DNA from: a virus
Length of the DNA: 64,000 bases
IMG/VR virus record: IMGVR_UViG_3300032309_000911
Span: 1-64,000 of that record
Direction: 5' to 3' (one strand)
This document shows, one piece after another, positions 41,601 through 48,726 of this stretch (position 1 is its first letter; each line of letters opens with the position of its first letter). Below the pieces are notes generated by a model that saw only the letters and a list, made by a program, of their open reading frames with translations, did not search any database and had not been told where the DNA came from. Position numbers and translations under genes: made by a program.

Positions 41601-41746
41601 ATGATTTTACGTTTAAAGAATACAAATATTCAGTAACAGGAATTAAAGAATTTACAGCATTTCAAATTAAAATAGTTATGAAAGGGTCGATTTCTTCTTA
41701 TCCTCCAATTATAAGAGATTTAAGAGGAATCGCTTTAGCGGCTTAA
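35663..41746 (+). CDS. Giant DUF4815-type baseplate/virion structural protein
   Basis: A 2027-residue protein, the longest gene here. 'FHRILYRPSFAVQARELTQS' and 'QSILQNQIERVSDHLFEKGT' mark DUF4815 (PF16075 type). The middle holds repeated beta modules ('GEKVTGGTSGAYGYV', 'VAGETITGNTSSLTAVI'), and the last third has a tail-like 'KYSVTGIKEFTAFQIKIVMK' domain. It occupies the place of T4 gp10 after gp8 and is probably its functional counterpart, joining short fibres or peripheral wedge parts. GGGAG Shine-Dalgarno. Confidence 0.82.
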   Translation: MPSPTDFNLSPYFDDYNESKKFHRILYRPSFAVQARELTQSQSILQNQIERVSDHLFEKGTMVIPGEIGFDLNYYAVKLTSKTYSSISDYIGKQLTGVTSGVIGICVNAVANDGTDPDTLYVKYNKTGTNNTSVAFSNGETINATAIGSVTVLASAVVNSTATGSAANIAEGVYYINGFHVSVTEQTLILDKYTNTPSYRVGLTITESFITPNDDVSLVDNAQGSSNANAPGAHRFKIDLTLAKRTLTSTDDSNFVELLRLSNGIRLNQVTRTNYAVLEDNMARRTYDESGDYTVRDFDLDIREHIVDGNNRGIYTLAQGGNPAKLAIGVGPGKAYVKGYEIETIGTTFIDSDKARDYDSENNFNTRFDVENYVNVTNVYGTPDIGFVSSDVEAFKNVNLYDTATSSRGTEQSTTGVTVPQIGRAKSKGFELNSGTASSNIFASSSLTNAVYKHYLFDIEMFTHLNIKTAVDFTDGEKVTGGTSGAYGYVQSLDSTKSSAVTSISVANPGVVTLSSHSFKEGQQITLTGGSFSIDSVAYSSGTVFTVKNPTTNTFQLYNSAGTSTVNVTAYSSAPTAAHGVVVLNNVTGIFVAGETITGNTSSLTAVIQDNRYGFNGVQTFDFTSVKQIGMSGSPTYTSDVSTDSTYGDNYTLFGSLSVANSGTTVTGFGTLFSAELRVGDSITFTTDAGSSITRIIESISSNTSLQLLTAVGGSDVSTKTIAVRKRGKLQGSNKNISIFELPYSVIKTLKTTANGGITDTNFKVRRHFTTTLSSGSATITAGTNEIFSSLTEKDFSVSIMSIGSATAGAVGDVLSLSGNNHNGSAIFTLGGSPTGKTLTLNFGTNYSNAKIKILATVNRSVAGSKTKTLNANSTKQVSSQSEIESGIISLGKADIYVINNIYMSANFSTNATTSDTNVTARFILDNGQRDNFYDIGRIKLKTGAITPTGRLLIDFDYYSHGSGDYFDVDSYSGSSDYENITEYTSDTTGKTYKLRDCLDFRPRVDDASTITSSGQDRQYSGTGASTIDIVQFGSDVSTDLEYYLPRIDKVFLDKDGNLKIVKGSSSLNPQVPKGLENAMHLYTIFLNAYTLSTSDLKIKKIDNKRYTMRDIGALEKRISNVEYYTQLSLLEANAQSLQIQDAEGFDRFKNGFIVDNFTGHGIGDVGNLDYKCSMDMAGGYVRPMFNSESVQLTEATNEGNTTVTNTNRSSANYQKTGDLITLPYTETTLINQPYASKYINVNPFNVFTWAGSVTLDPPGDEWKETNRAPDLIINEQGGFDTMVSNLGNPNLESVEIDTVWNEWQDFWQGTPSESTEQTNSYIGRVGGTTVRFGDFTTTTAQQISQTRTGIRSAIVPQVVRTSLGDKIVNIAFIPFIRSRTINFTATRLKPNTRLYPFFDNISITPYVTPTGGSLGGNLVTDSNGAVSGTFIIPDATVNSNPRWRTGQRLFRLTSSSTNSSSDVETSAEADYIAKGSLETVQNTIVSTREPQLVRQTVSDTRNITRTSTRTTTEVIQWIDPIAQTFLVDDTGGVFVTSIETYFQSKDSNIPVTLQIREVINGTPSRTIVPFGEVVLNPSQVSISDDATVSTKFSFPSPVYLQEKTEYAFCLLSNCNNYNAFVARLGDTQIGSDRTISQNPYAGVLFKSQNGSTWTPEQMEDIKFKINRAEFENATGTVTLVNDILPTRTLPTNSLRTTNSSGVIRVFHKNHGMHGTSNNVTIAGVAAGTYNGITHTQINGTYTSISNVTLDSYDITTVGTATATGDIGGSTVTVTQNRLFDVACLNLSTLTVPGTTINYTMRTTTGKSIHGTETEFNLAAASDFINVNTGDNIYFTSPQLVASSINETNEMAGNKSLFVNLTLTTSNTKLSPVLDTKRISMVAVQNRLNNPTSGNTPNYISDTASTGTSSAAVYLTRSVVLENASTSLDVRLTQNVRSSSSVKVYYRTTSASEVRNINDLSWVPFNIDGGEDISVTPSEDDFTFKEYKYSVTGIKEFTAFQIKIVMKGSISSYPPIIRDLRGIALAA

Positions 41747-41747
41747 T

Positions 41748-41966
41748 ATGAAATTAAAAGTTCAAGGTTATGATTCTTTGGTTAGAGACACAAATTCTAA
41801 CGCTATTATTAATACAAATAGAAAAGAATACGAATTGTATATGAATAGAATAAAAGCTCGTGAAAAACAAAGTGATGAAATAAGAACTGCGGTTAAAGAA
41901 ATAAATACTTTAAAAACAGAATTACAAGATATTAAAAATTTATTAAAAGAGGTTTTAAAAAAATAA
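41748..41966 (+). CDS. 72-residue coiled-coil protein
   Basis: An N-terminal stretch 'YDSLVRDTNSNAIINTNRKE' and a C-terminal heptad helix ('ELQDIKNLLKEVLKK'). Such small coiled-coil proteins follow the DUF4815 gene in marine phages and may link baseplate and fibre. One base after the previous stop. Confidence 0.68.
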   Translation: MKLKVQGYDSLVRDTNSNAIINTNRKEYELYMNRIKAREKQSDEIRTAVKEINTLKTELQDIKNLLKEVLKK

Positions 41967-41969
41967 CAA

Positions 41970-43331
41970 ATGGCTTATACTATAATAAACACCACTGATA
42001 CACTAGAACAGATGCGAGTTAAGTTAAATAACTTGACTACTAATGATTTTGGTGATCCTTCAATTTTAGCTGGTGCAGGTATTACATCAACATCTATTAC
42101 AGGTGCTGTCGTAGAATTAGCTAATGTTGCATATTCTCAAGCTGGTTTTCGTATTGAAGATTCTACTTCTTCTTTTCAACAAATTGGTGCTGGTCAAACT
42201 TTAAGAGTTTTAGGAACATCAAATCAAATTAATGCTGTTGTAAGTGCTACAGATACTTTAACAATAAGTTTACCTAGTAACGTAACTATACCTAATAATT
42301 TAACAGCTAATGGTACATTGCACACATTGGGTACAATAGAAATTAGTGGAAATAATATTAGATCAACAGATTCTACAACTGTTAGAATTAATGATTCTTT
42401 AAATGTAAACGGTAGTATTTCAGCAACTTCTGTATCATCAACAGGCGCTGTTTCTGGTACAACTATAACAGGAACAGGTGCGGTTTCTGGTACAACTATT
42501 ACAGGTTCTTCAACAATACAAGGTACAGATTTAGTATTAACTTCAGGTGGAATAACTTTTGAAGGAGCAACCGATAACACATTTGAAACTACACTAGCGA
42601 TTACAGATCCAACGCAAGACAGAACAATTACAGTACCAAATATAACAGGTACTATTGTTACAACAGGAGATACAGGTACAGTTACTAGTACAATGATTGC
42701 TGATGGTACAATTGTAAATGCGGATATTGCTGATGGAACAATTAGAGGTGCCAAATTAAATGTATCTTCAGATAGTGTAACTTTTGCTAACGTAACTGCT
42801 ACTAATTTTACAGGAACAGCTTCAATAGCAACAACAGTTACTTTAAATGCGAATAATACGAATAATGAAACGGTTTATTTAACATTTTCAGATACCGCTA
42901 CAGGTAATCAAACTTTAGAAACGGATACAAGTTTATCTTATAATCCTTCAACAAATATATTATCTACAACAGCTACTCAAGCACAATATGCCGATTTAGC
43001 TGAGATTTATGATACAGATAAAAATTATGATATAGGTACAGTAGTTATGGTTGGCGGAAATAAAGAAGTTACAGAATGTTTTGTAGGTAAAAGAGCACTA
43101 GGTGTCATATCAGATAGACCTGCTTTTTTAATGAACTCTAAAGCAAAAGGTCAACCAGTTGCATTAAAAGGACGTGTTAAAGTAAAAGTTACAGGCGATG
43201 TTAAAAAAGGCGATGAATTAGTTGCAGGTAATGGTGGTTTTGCCACAACAATAAGTGAAGAATTTACAAAAGTATTTGCAATTGCTTTGGAAGATAATGA
43301 TAAAGGACTTATCGAGGCAATTATACTATAA
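41970..43331 (+). CDS. Tail fibre-like protein with C-terminal 'ADLAEIY' domain
   Basis: A 453-residue protein: N-terminal attachment module ('YTIINTTDTLEQMRVKLNNL'), Thr/Ser-rich beta-helix-like middle ('SGTTITGTGAVSGTTITGSS'), and a C-terminal domain starting 'QAQYADLAEIYDTDKNYDIG' with 'GKRALGVISDRPAFLMNSKA', a frequent C-terminal module of cyanophage fibre proteins. Likely structural. Ends just before the radical SAM locus. Confidence 0.8.
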   Translation: MAYTIINTTDTLEQMRVKLNNLTTNDFGDPSILAGAGITSTSITGAVVELANVAYSQAGFRIEDSTSSFQQIGAGQTLRVLGTSNQINAVVSATDTLTISLPSNVTIPNNLTANGTLHTLGTIEISGNNIRSTDSTTVRINDSLNVNGSISATSVSSTGAVSGTTITGTGAVSGTTITGSSTIQGTDLVLTSGGITFEGATDNTFETTLAITDPTQDRTITVPNITGTIVTTGDTGTVTSTMIADGTIVNADIADGTIRGAKLNVSSDSVTFANVTATNFTGTASIATTVTLNANNTNNETVYLTFSDTATGNQTLETDTSLSYNPSTNILSTTATQAQYADLAEIYDTDKNYDIGTVVMVGGNKEVTECFVGKRALGVISDRPAFLMNSKAKGQPVALKGRVKVKVTGDVKKGDELVAGNGGFATTISEEFTKVFAIALEDNDKGLIEAIIL

Positions 43332-43336
43332 TCCTG

Positions 43337-43354
43337 CTGTAATAAATATTACAG
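43337..43354 (+). promoter_or_regulatory. Palindromic late-promoter variant before the modification locus
   Basis: CTGTAATA-AATATTACAG is an inverted repeat whose middle contains AATAAATA (43341-43348), one mismatch from the late consensus. The predicted start near 43354 is two bases before the ATG at 43356. The same hairpin could terminate the fibre transcript. Confidence 0.5.
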
Positions 43355-43355
43355 T

Positions 43356-43802
43356 ATGATTGATGCTTTAAATGATGAATTAATATCTTTCACAAGATAC
43401 GAAAATAATCAAATAATCTATATAGACAAAAACGGCAAAGATTACAAAGTTAAAGATGAAATAACTTATGGTAATTGGATTAAAAATTATAAAAATATTC
43501 CACATATAAAAGTTGAAGGATTAGAAGATAATAATTATCATCTTCAATTATTAAAACAATACAATTTGAATTTTAAAATGAAAAATGTGCACCTTTTTTA
43601 TAATCAGTTTGGCGGGTTTTCTTTTCCTGAACATTCAGATGATATAGATGTATTATTGTGTGTTATTAAAGGTGGTAAAAAAGTATATACGGATAATTAT
43701 CCTGTTTTGGTGAAAGAAGGACAAGCAATATCTATACCTAAAGGTGTCAAACATAGAGTTGAAAGTTTACCGTTTACTTGGGCATTAAGTATAGGATATT
43801 AA
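43356..43802 (+). CDS. Cupin/JmjC-like putative Fe(II) oxygenase
   Basis: A 148-residue protein. 'GGFSFPEHSDDIDVLLCVIK' provides H93-x-D95 and 'ISIPKGVKHRVESLPF' provides H133, the HxD...H metal triad of cupin-fold 2OG/Fe(II) enzymes, with the typical G-(Q)-A-I-x-I-P-x-G-V-x-H strand. It starts the modification locus and is followed 16 bases later by the first radical SAM gene. Substrate unknown; modification of a fibre residue is the contextual guess. Confidence 0.7.
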   Translation: MIDALNDELISFTRYENNQIIYIDKNGKDYKVKDEITYGNWIKNYKNIPHIKVEGLEDNNYHLQLLKQYNLNFKMKNVHLFYNQFGGFSFPEHSDDIDVLLCVIKGGKKVYTDNYPVLVKEGQAISIPKGVKHRVESLPFTWALSIGY

Positions 43803-43818
43803 GTATAGGATATAAAGA

Positions 43819-44856
43819 ATGAATTGGATGTTTTATATAAAGACAACTGAAACTTGTCAATTAAATTGCAAACATTGTTTCACTAGTGGTATTAATGGTA
43901 AAAAAATTTATTTTGATTATTTTAAAACAATAGATTTTATAAAAAGATTCAGACAATATTTTGATAGTAACGAAGATTCTATTCATTTTGAATTTCATGG
44001 GGGTGAACCTTTTTTAGCACCAGTATCTCACATGCAAAAAGTATATGATGAATGTAAAGATTTATGGAAAAATAGTACTTTTGGTATTACAACAAATTTA
44101 GTATTTAAATTAAAAGAAGAACACTATGAATTTATTAAGGGGCCTTTAAATAATCGTTTAGGTACAAGTTGGGATCCTAAAATAAGATTTGAAAATGATG
44201 CACAATATAATCTGTGGGAAAAAAACGTAAAAGATTTATTAAATAAAGGCGTTACAATAAAATTGTTTATCAGCGTAACTAAAGATACTATTAATATAGA
44301 ACCTATTAAACTATTAAAATGGATAAAACAATTAGGAGTACAAGAAATTTCTTTTGAAAGACTAACAGGTAATGGAAATGCAAAATTGCATCCTGAAATA
44401 TTCCCTGATAACATAGAACAGGATAAATGGTTTTTAAAAATGCACCATCAATCAAAAGAAAATAATTGTAGAAGTTGGTTTGATAATGAAACATTAGAAG
44501 TTATATACAGTAAGTTTGAAACAGGTTTTTTAAAAGGTGGTACTTTCTGTAGAGATTGTGAACAAAAGATTTTTACATTAAATGCTGATGGTACAATATC
44601 AGGTTGTCCAAATGCGGCGCCAGAGTTTCAATTTGGACACATAAATGACGATATTAAAAGTCTTATAAATAGTCCCAAAAGAATAGAAAACATCGCTTGT
44701 GAACGTGCAAGAAATCCTTTATGTTTTTCTTGTGAGGTTTTTGAGTTTTGTGGAGGTGATTGCCACCAACTTGCTTGGCAAGGTGATATATGTGGTGCAC
44801 CAAAAAGTTTAATGAAAGAGTTAAAATTAGGTATAAAATATGGTAACATTAACTAA
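43819..44856 (+). CDS. Radical SAM/SPASM protein 1, adjacent to the Cys-tail protein
   Basis: A 345-residue protein. 'TTETCQLNCKHCFTSG' holds the CxxxCxxC [4Fe-4S] site (C13, C17, C20) and 'FHGGEPFLAP' the GGE SAM-binding motif. The C-terminal SPASM part has 'GTFCRDCEQ', 'GTISGCPNAAP', 'NPLCFSCEVFEFCGGDC' and a last C before 'GAPK', enough to bind auxiliary Fe-S clusters. SPASM enzymes typically modify peptides (e.g. sactipeptide or sulfatase maturases). Its last 17 bases overlap the start of the CHxS-tailed protein, so enzyme and probable substrate are translationally coupled. Confidence 0.9.
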   Translation: MNWMFYIKTTETCQLNCKHCFTSGINGKKIYFDYFKTIDFIKRFRQYFDSNEDSIHFEFHGGEPFLAPVSHMQKVYDECKDLWKNSTFGITTNLVFKLKEEHYEFIKGPLNNRLGTSWDPKIRFENDAQYNLWEKNVKDLLNKGVTIKLFISVTKDTINIEPIKLLKWIKQLGVQEISFERLTGNGNAKLHPEIFPDNIEQDKWFLKMHHQSKENNCRSWFDNETLEVIYSKFETGFLKGGTFCRDCEQKIFTLNADGTISGCPNAAPEFQFGHINDDIKSLINSPKRIENIACERARNPLCFSCEVFEFCGGDCHQLAWQGDICGAPKSLMKELKLGIKYGNIN

Positions 44857-45412
44857 TCCAGTTACGCCGCAAAATATAGTAGATAGATTTAAAGATTTGG
44901 TTACAGATGTAGCTAATACAAGTATAATTTGGGGAACAGATAATAAACCATTTTCAGAAATGCCAGATGCTAATTACGCTGGTACAATATCAGGAACTAC
45001 TATTAATGTTACTGGTTCTAATATTGCTATTACAGGAGATTTAATAACAGCTTCTACAATTAAATCTGTATTAGAAACAGAAACAGCTCTATATACAAAT
45101 ATTAGACAACAAAGAGCTATACTAAATGTAACAGGTGGTGGAGGAAATACAGGATCGAGACCGACTCCAGGAATAATTTATGATCAAACAAATGTAGCTA
45201 ATTTATCTGTAGATAATAGAGCATCGTTAGGATCCATTTCTAGTTCAAATGTAGATGCGGGACAAATAATAGACGATTTAAATTTAGAGACATATTTTGG
45301 AAATTTAGCAACGGCTTATGATGCTGTTAGAACTACGGCCGTAACACAACAAATAGATGTATGTCATGCTAGTTGTCATAGTTCATGTCATGGATCAAGA
45401 GGAAGAAGATAA
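44840..45412 (+). CDS. Fibre-like protein with C-terminal (CHxS)3-RGRR tail, probable modification substrate
   Basis: A 190-residue protein. The N-terminal part ('NPVTPQNIVDRFKDLVTDVA', 'NTSIIWGTDNKPF') resembles marine phage fibre/tail proteins; the middle is beta-rich with a Gly linker. The last 16 residues are CHAS-CHSS-CHGS-RGRR: the only cysteines (C175, C179, C183) and the only histidines of the protein lie in this tail. Such a concentrated C-terminal core behind a long leader-like part, coupled to a radical SAM/SPASM gene, resembles RiPP precursors; the H-x-S spacing recalls His-Xaa-Ser (Hxs) systems. Metal binding or disulfides are alternatives. Confidence 0.75.
   Translation: MVTLTNPVTPQNIVDRFKDLVTDVANTSIIWGTDNKPFSEMPDANYAGTISGTTINVTGSNIAITGDLITASTIKSVLETETALYTNIRQQRAILNVTGGGGNTGSRPTPGIIYDQTNVANLSVDNRASLGSISSSNVDAGQIIDDLNLETYFGNLATAYDAVRTTAVTQQIDVCHASCHSSCHGSRGRR
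45362..45397 (+). repeat. Three 12-base coding repeats for Cys-His-x-Ser
   Basis: TGTCAT followed by two variable codons, three times in a row (TGT CAT GCT AGT, TGT CAT AGT TCA, TGT CAT GGA TCA). The Ser codon varies while the protein pattern is kept, suggesting selection on the peptide. Confidence 0.85.
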
Positions 45413-46104
45413 TGAATATAATTGAAACAATAGTTCCAATATCGATAGATAATTTAAAAAAACATTTTACGGACAAAGAAACATTTTATTTAATTGATTA
45501 TAAAAATAGTGAATTGAAAGGTAAAAAATTATTAACATATTTAAGTAATTTAGACTTACCTTCCGATATCAAAGAGCCTGATTTGGAATTAATAAAAGAA
45601 TATTTGCATAGCATTACTTTAGTTAATATTAATTCATTAGAAAACATTGTTATAGATATTCTTTTAGAATATAAAGGCATTTCTAAAACCAATAAGTATG
45701 AAACATTTATTAAAGAAAATAAAGATATAATTTCTTTATGGTCTGATAAGTTAGACAGTTTAAGTGTATTCAACATGTATATTGTAAATTCTGATGAATT
45801 TAAACAATATGCCAATTCTTTTATAAAAGATGATACTGCAAGTTTAGAAGGTGTTAATTTTGTAAGTTTATTAAAACAAGAAAGATTTTATCTATTCTAC
45901 AATAAACTAAATAGTAATATCAAATTCTATACTCATTATTTTAATGATTATATGTTTAGAGGTAAAAATCTTTATGAATTTTGGGCTACGTCCAAAAATC
46001 CTATGTTTTTATTAACTTGGGGAATAACACAAGGAAAAGGTAAAGATTATATAGAAGCTAAAATTAAAGATAAGGAAATTATAAAAAATGTTGCATTTAT
46101 TTAA
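45412..46104 (+). CDS. Unknown protein of the modification locus, 230 residues
   Basis: Start at 45412 (MNIIETIVPISIDNLKKHFT), sharing the A of the previous stop (TAATG). A soluble helical protein without Cys, signal or membrane segments; contains 'YMFRGKNLYEFWATSKNPMF' near the C-terminus. No family recognised. Because it is locked between the substrate-like gene and another unknown gene, it may be a peptide-recognition or chaperone-like partner (inference). Confidence 0.68.
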   Translation: MNIIETIVPISIDNLKKHFTDKETFYLIDYKNSELKGKKLLTYLSNLDLPSDIKEPDLELIKEYLHSITLVNINSLENIVIDILLEYKGISKTNKYETFIKENKDIISLWSDKLDSLSVFNMYIVNSDEFKQYANSFIKDDTASLEGVNFVSLLKQERFYLFYNKLNSNIKFYTHYFNDYMFRGKNLYEFWATSKNPMFLLTWGITQGKGKDYIEAKIKDKEIIKNVAFI

Positions 46105-47173
46105 TAAAACATATTTAGAATTTGATGATAAAATAGAATTAAATTTTGATCGAGTAATTATTTCAGATGTAAATGGTGTAAATATATTGGATTCTTTAGA
46201 TAAAGTTGTTCAAGGAAAATTATTAAAATATGGTAAAAATTTAGACAATTTTAATTTTGTTAATTTAATAACTGAAATAAATTCTTATGGACAATCATCT
46301 AACAAAAAATTAGTAATATATTGCGATAAGTTAAATTATATTAAATTCGCAACTAAATGGTTAAAAACAATATTGCCAAATTTAGATTTAAATAATTTTT
46401 CAAAATTAATAGAATTAACAATTTATAAAGAAAGAATAATTAGTAATTCTCAAATGCAATCAGTAATACCTGTAAAACAAGATATTTTATGGGAAGGATT
46501 AGGAGATATATCATCTTCATTTAATTCAATAACAGTTTCTAATGAAGATAGACAATCTATAAAAAATTTAAATTTAAAATATTCTTATGAATTTCTTTTA
46601 GCTGATCATTTTAGCGGGTCATCTAATTATACATCTTCACTTACAACAATAGTGCATTTATTTTTGCAAAGATGGTTTAAAGAGTTATTTAAAGATAATA
46701 GAGAAATGGTATTGTTAAATCTTTTAAATAAAAATTTTCAAACAGCATTAAGTTTTACAGAAAGTAATATTGATTTAACTAAATCAAATCCTATAACTGG
46801 AGTTTCTTCTTTACAATTTTATTCTGATGAAAATATTTGGTCTAAAGAAAACTCATGTAAAGTTGAAGGATTAACACAAATACAAATAGATGGTTTACGA
46901 AATTTAGTTAAAAAAATTTACGGTGATGTGGAAGGCATGGAAATAGACAACGCTGTGTTTGGTATGCTTGATTATTTAGAATATGCAGCCAAAACTTCTA
47001 TCACTACAGAAGAATTAAATACTATATTAAATTATGTTGTAACAAATCCATTTGATACTTGTTTAATACCAAAATTTGATTTTCAAAATGTAAACTTTGT
47101 TTTTGTACAACACCTTTTAAATTTAAAGAGAGATAATAACACAGAGGTACTTACAAAGTTTAGATTATTATAG
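46088..47173 (+). CDS. Unknown protein of the modification locus, 361 residues
   Basis: Overlaps the previous gene by 17 bases; AAGGAAAT lies about 10 bases upstream of the ATG. A soluble helical protein ('NLNLKYSYEFLLADHFSGSS', 'YGDVEGMEIDNAVFGMLDYL') with few cysteines (C104, C272, C337 region) and no recognisable motif. I cannot assign a fold. It precedes radical SAM protein 2 by seven bases. Confidence 0.68.
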   Translation: MLHLFNKTYLEFDDKIELNFDRVIISDVNGVNILDSLDKVVQGKLLKYGKNLDNFNFVNLITEINSYGQSSNKKLVIYCDKLNYIKFATKWLKTILPNLDLNNFSKLIELTIYKERIISNSQMQSVIPVKQDILWEGLGDISSSFNSITVSNEDRQSIKNLNLKYSYEFLLADHFSGSSNYTSSLTTIVHLFLQRWFKELFKDNREMVLLNLLNKNFQTALSFTESNIDLTKSNPITGVSSLQFYSDENIWSKENSCKVEGLTQIQIDGLRNLVKKIYGDVEGMEIDNAVFGMLDYLEYAAKTSITTEELNTILNYVVTNPFDTCLIPKFDFQNVNFVFVQHLLNLKRDNNTEVLTKFRLL

Positions 47174-47180
47174 GATTGCA

Positions 47181-48227
47181 ATGCGTGAATTTTTGATTGA
47201 TCCTAAAAGAGATCCTGAACAGGAATATACAATTCATTTATTTGAATTTTGTAATTTAAGTTGTGCTTTCTGTTGGCAAAATCATCAAGATAAAATAGGC
47301 ATAGACACGGTTCTTGATAAATTAGAACCTATTGAAAGATTTGTTAGTAAAGAATATAAAAATAAGATTACTCTTAATTTGATGGGTGGCGAAGTATTTG
47401 CGCCTAGTATTTATACTAAACAATTAAATGAAGCCTATAAACAATTATCTTTAGGCATTCAAAAAATTGCAGACAAATATAACAAACAATGTTCTTTAAA
47501 TTGGGTGTCAAATTTAGTTACTGATAAGTTAGATTTGATTGAAGATTTATTACAATACTCCAAAGACAATCATATTAAAGCACGTTTAACAACATCATAC
47601 GATCCTCGTGGCCGTTTTAATCCAAAACAATTCGAAGTGTTTAAAAAAAATGTAGATTATTTTAAAGATAGAGTAACGTGTTTTTCTTGTTTATTAACTA
47701 AACCAAATATAGAATATTATTTAACTGAGGGTGATGAATATTTTGATTATCTTTATAACAATGGTAAATATATTTACTTTGATTATTATATGCCTGATGA
47801 ACACGCTAAATTTAATATGCCAAGTGATGAATTACTTTTAAAATTCTTTAAACATTGTGTTGACAAATATCCTAATGTGCATCCTGTAAAAGATTGGATT
47901 TTTAATAAAAAAAATTACGCTTCATGTAGAGTTAGTAAATTGGTATTAGCTGATGGAACTTTATGTATGTGTGGCAACTTGGTACAAGACAAAAAATCAT
48001 TAAGTATGTACAAATCGCCTATTAAACGTATGAACAATAATGAAATTGAAAACAAATTTTTAGAAAAATATAATTGTGCTTCTTGTGAGTTTTTGGATAG
48101 GTGTACATTAGGATGTTTTATGAATCACGATTACAAATATAAGGAGGAGCTGAATGAGTGTGTCTATAAACTTACGCACAGATATATCGAAGATGTACGA
48201 GTACAACGAGGATACATCGCTTATTAA
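47181..48227 (+). CDS. Radical SAM/SPASM-type protein 2
   Basis: A 348-residue protein. 'LFEFCNLSCAFCWQNH' gives C24, C28, C31; 'NLMGGEVFAP' is the GGE motif. The C-terminus has 'YASCRVSK', 'GTLCMCGNL', 'NCASCEFLDRCTLGCFMNHD' and a later Cys, fitting SPASM/twitch auxiliary clusters. Overlaps the following gene by 74 bases, an unusually long overlap, with the next gene's strong Shine-Dalgarno inside the coding sequence. Likely acts on a peptide or protein substrate. Confidence 0.88.
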   Translation: MREFLIDPKRDPEQEYTIHLFEFCNLSCAFCWQNHQDKIGIDTVLDKLEPIERFVSKEYKNKITLNLMGGEVFAPSIYTKQLNEAYKQLSLGIQKIADKYNKQCSLNWVSNLVTDKLDLIEDLLQYSKDNHIKARLTTSYDPRGRFNPKQFEVFKKNVDYFKDRVTCFSCLLTKPNIEYYLTEGDEYFDYLYNNGKYIYFDYYMPDEHAKFNMPSDELLLKFFKHCVDKYPNVHPVKDWIFNKKNYASCRVSKLVLADGTLCMCGNLVQDKKSLSMYKSPIKRMNNNEIENKFLEKYNCASCEFLDRCTLGCFMNHDYKYKEELNECVYKLTHRYIEDVRVQRGYIAY

Positions 48228-48726
48228 TATCAAATTACCTAAAAATATTGATGTTAAATTGGATAATCTTCCTGTAAAACAACCATATATTCCTAGAATA
48301 TGTGGTAGACAAGCTCACATGTTTATTTGGTGGGGAACTAAAGAAACCGACCCGGACATTTATGAACAAACTTTAAAAAATAAAAATGAAGAACAATGGA
48401 TAACTTGTGATGAAATTTGGAAATTAGAAAAAGGTATTTCCTCAATTCATATATATGACACTGAAATTATTGTAGGATGTGTTAAATATTCTGGTGTTTT
48501 GAAAAAAAAAACTATACATGAAAGAAAAAAATTTATTAGACAAATGTGGAATGATATAGTAAGTATGTTTAAAGATAAAAAAATTATTGTTCCTGTAGGT
48601 TCATATTTAGAATATATAAGTTTGTCAATAAATTTAACAAAAATACAACACGAACCTTATCAAAAAAGATTTTTAAATCCATTAGGTTTTAAAAAACAAG
48701 GAAATTATTGGATAAGATGGACCTAA
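48154..48726 (+). CDS. Unknown protein, weakly acetyltransferase-like
   Basis: A 190-residue protein whose start is set by AAGGAGG at 48141-48147 inside the radical SAM 2 gene. 'HMFIWWGTKETDPDIYEQTL' and the C-terminal 'KKIIVPVGSYLEYISLSI' with 'LNPLGFKKQGNYWIRW' recall GNAT-like phage proteins, but a clear acetyl-CoA loop (Q/RxxGxG/A) is missing. Tight overlap with both neighbours indicates a joint function with the radical SAM enzymes. Confidence 0.6.
   Translation: MSVSINLRTDISKMYEYNEDTSLINIKLPKNIDVKLDNLPVKQPYIPRICGRQAHMFIWWGTKETDPDIYEQTLKNKNEEQWITCDEIWKLEKGISSIHIYDTEIIVGCVKYSGVLKKKTIHERKKFIRQMWNDIVSMFKDKKIIVPVGSYLEYISLSINLTKIQHEPYQKRFLNPLGFKKQGNYWIRWT

Noticed and set aside
42224-42754. 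176-codon minus-strand frame in the fibre gene
   Set aside because: Val/Ile/Pro-rich text is the antisense of a Thr/Gly-rich beta domain; the + strand protein is clearly the real one.
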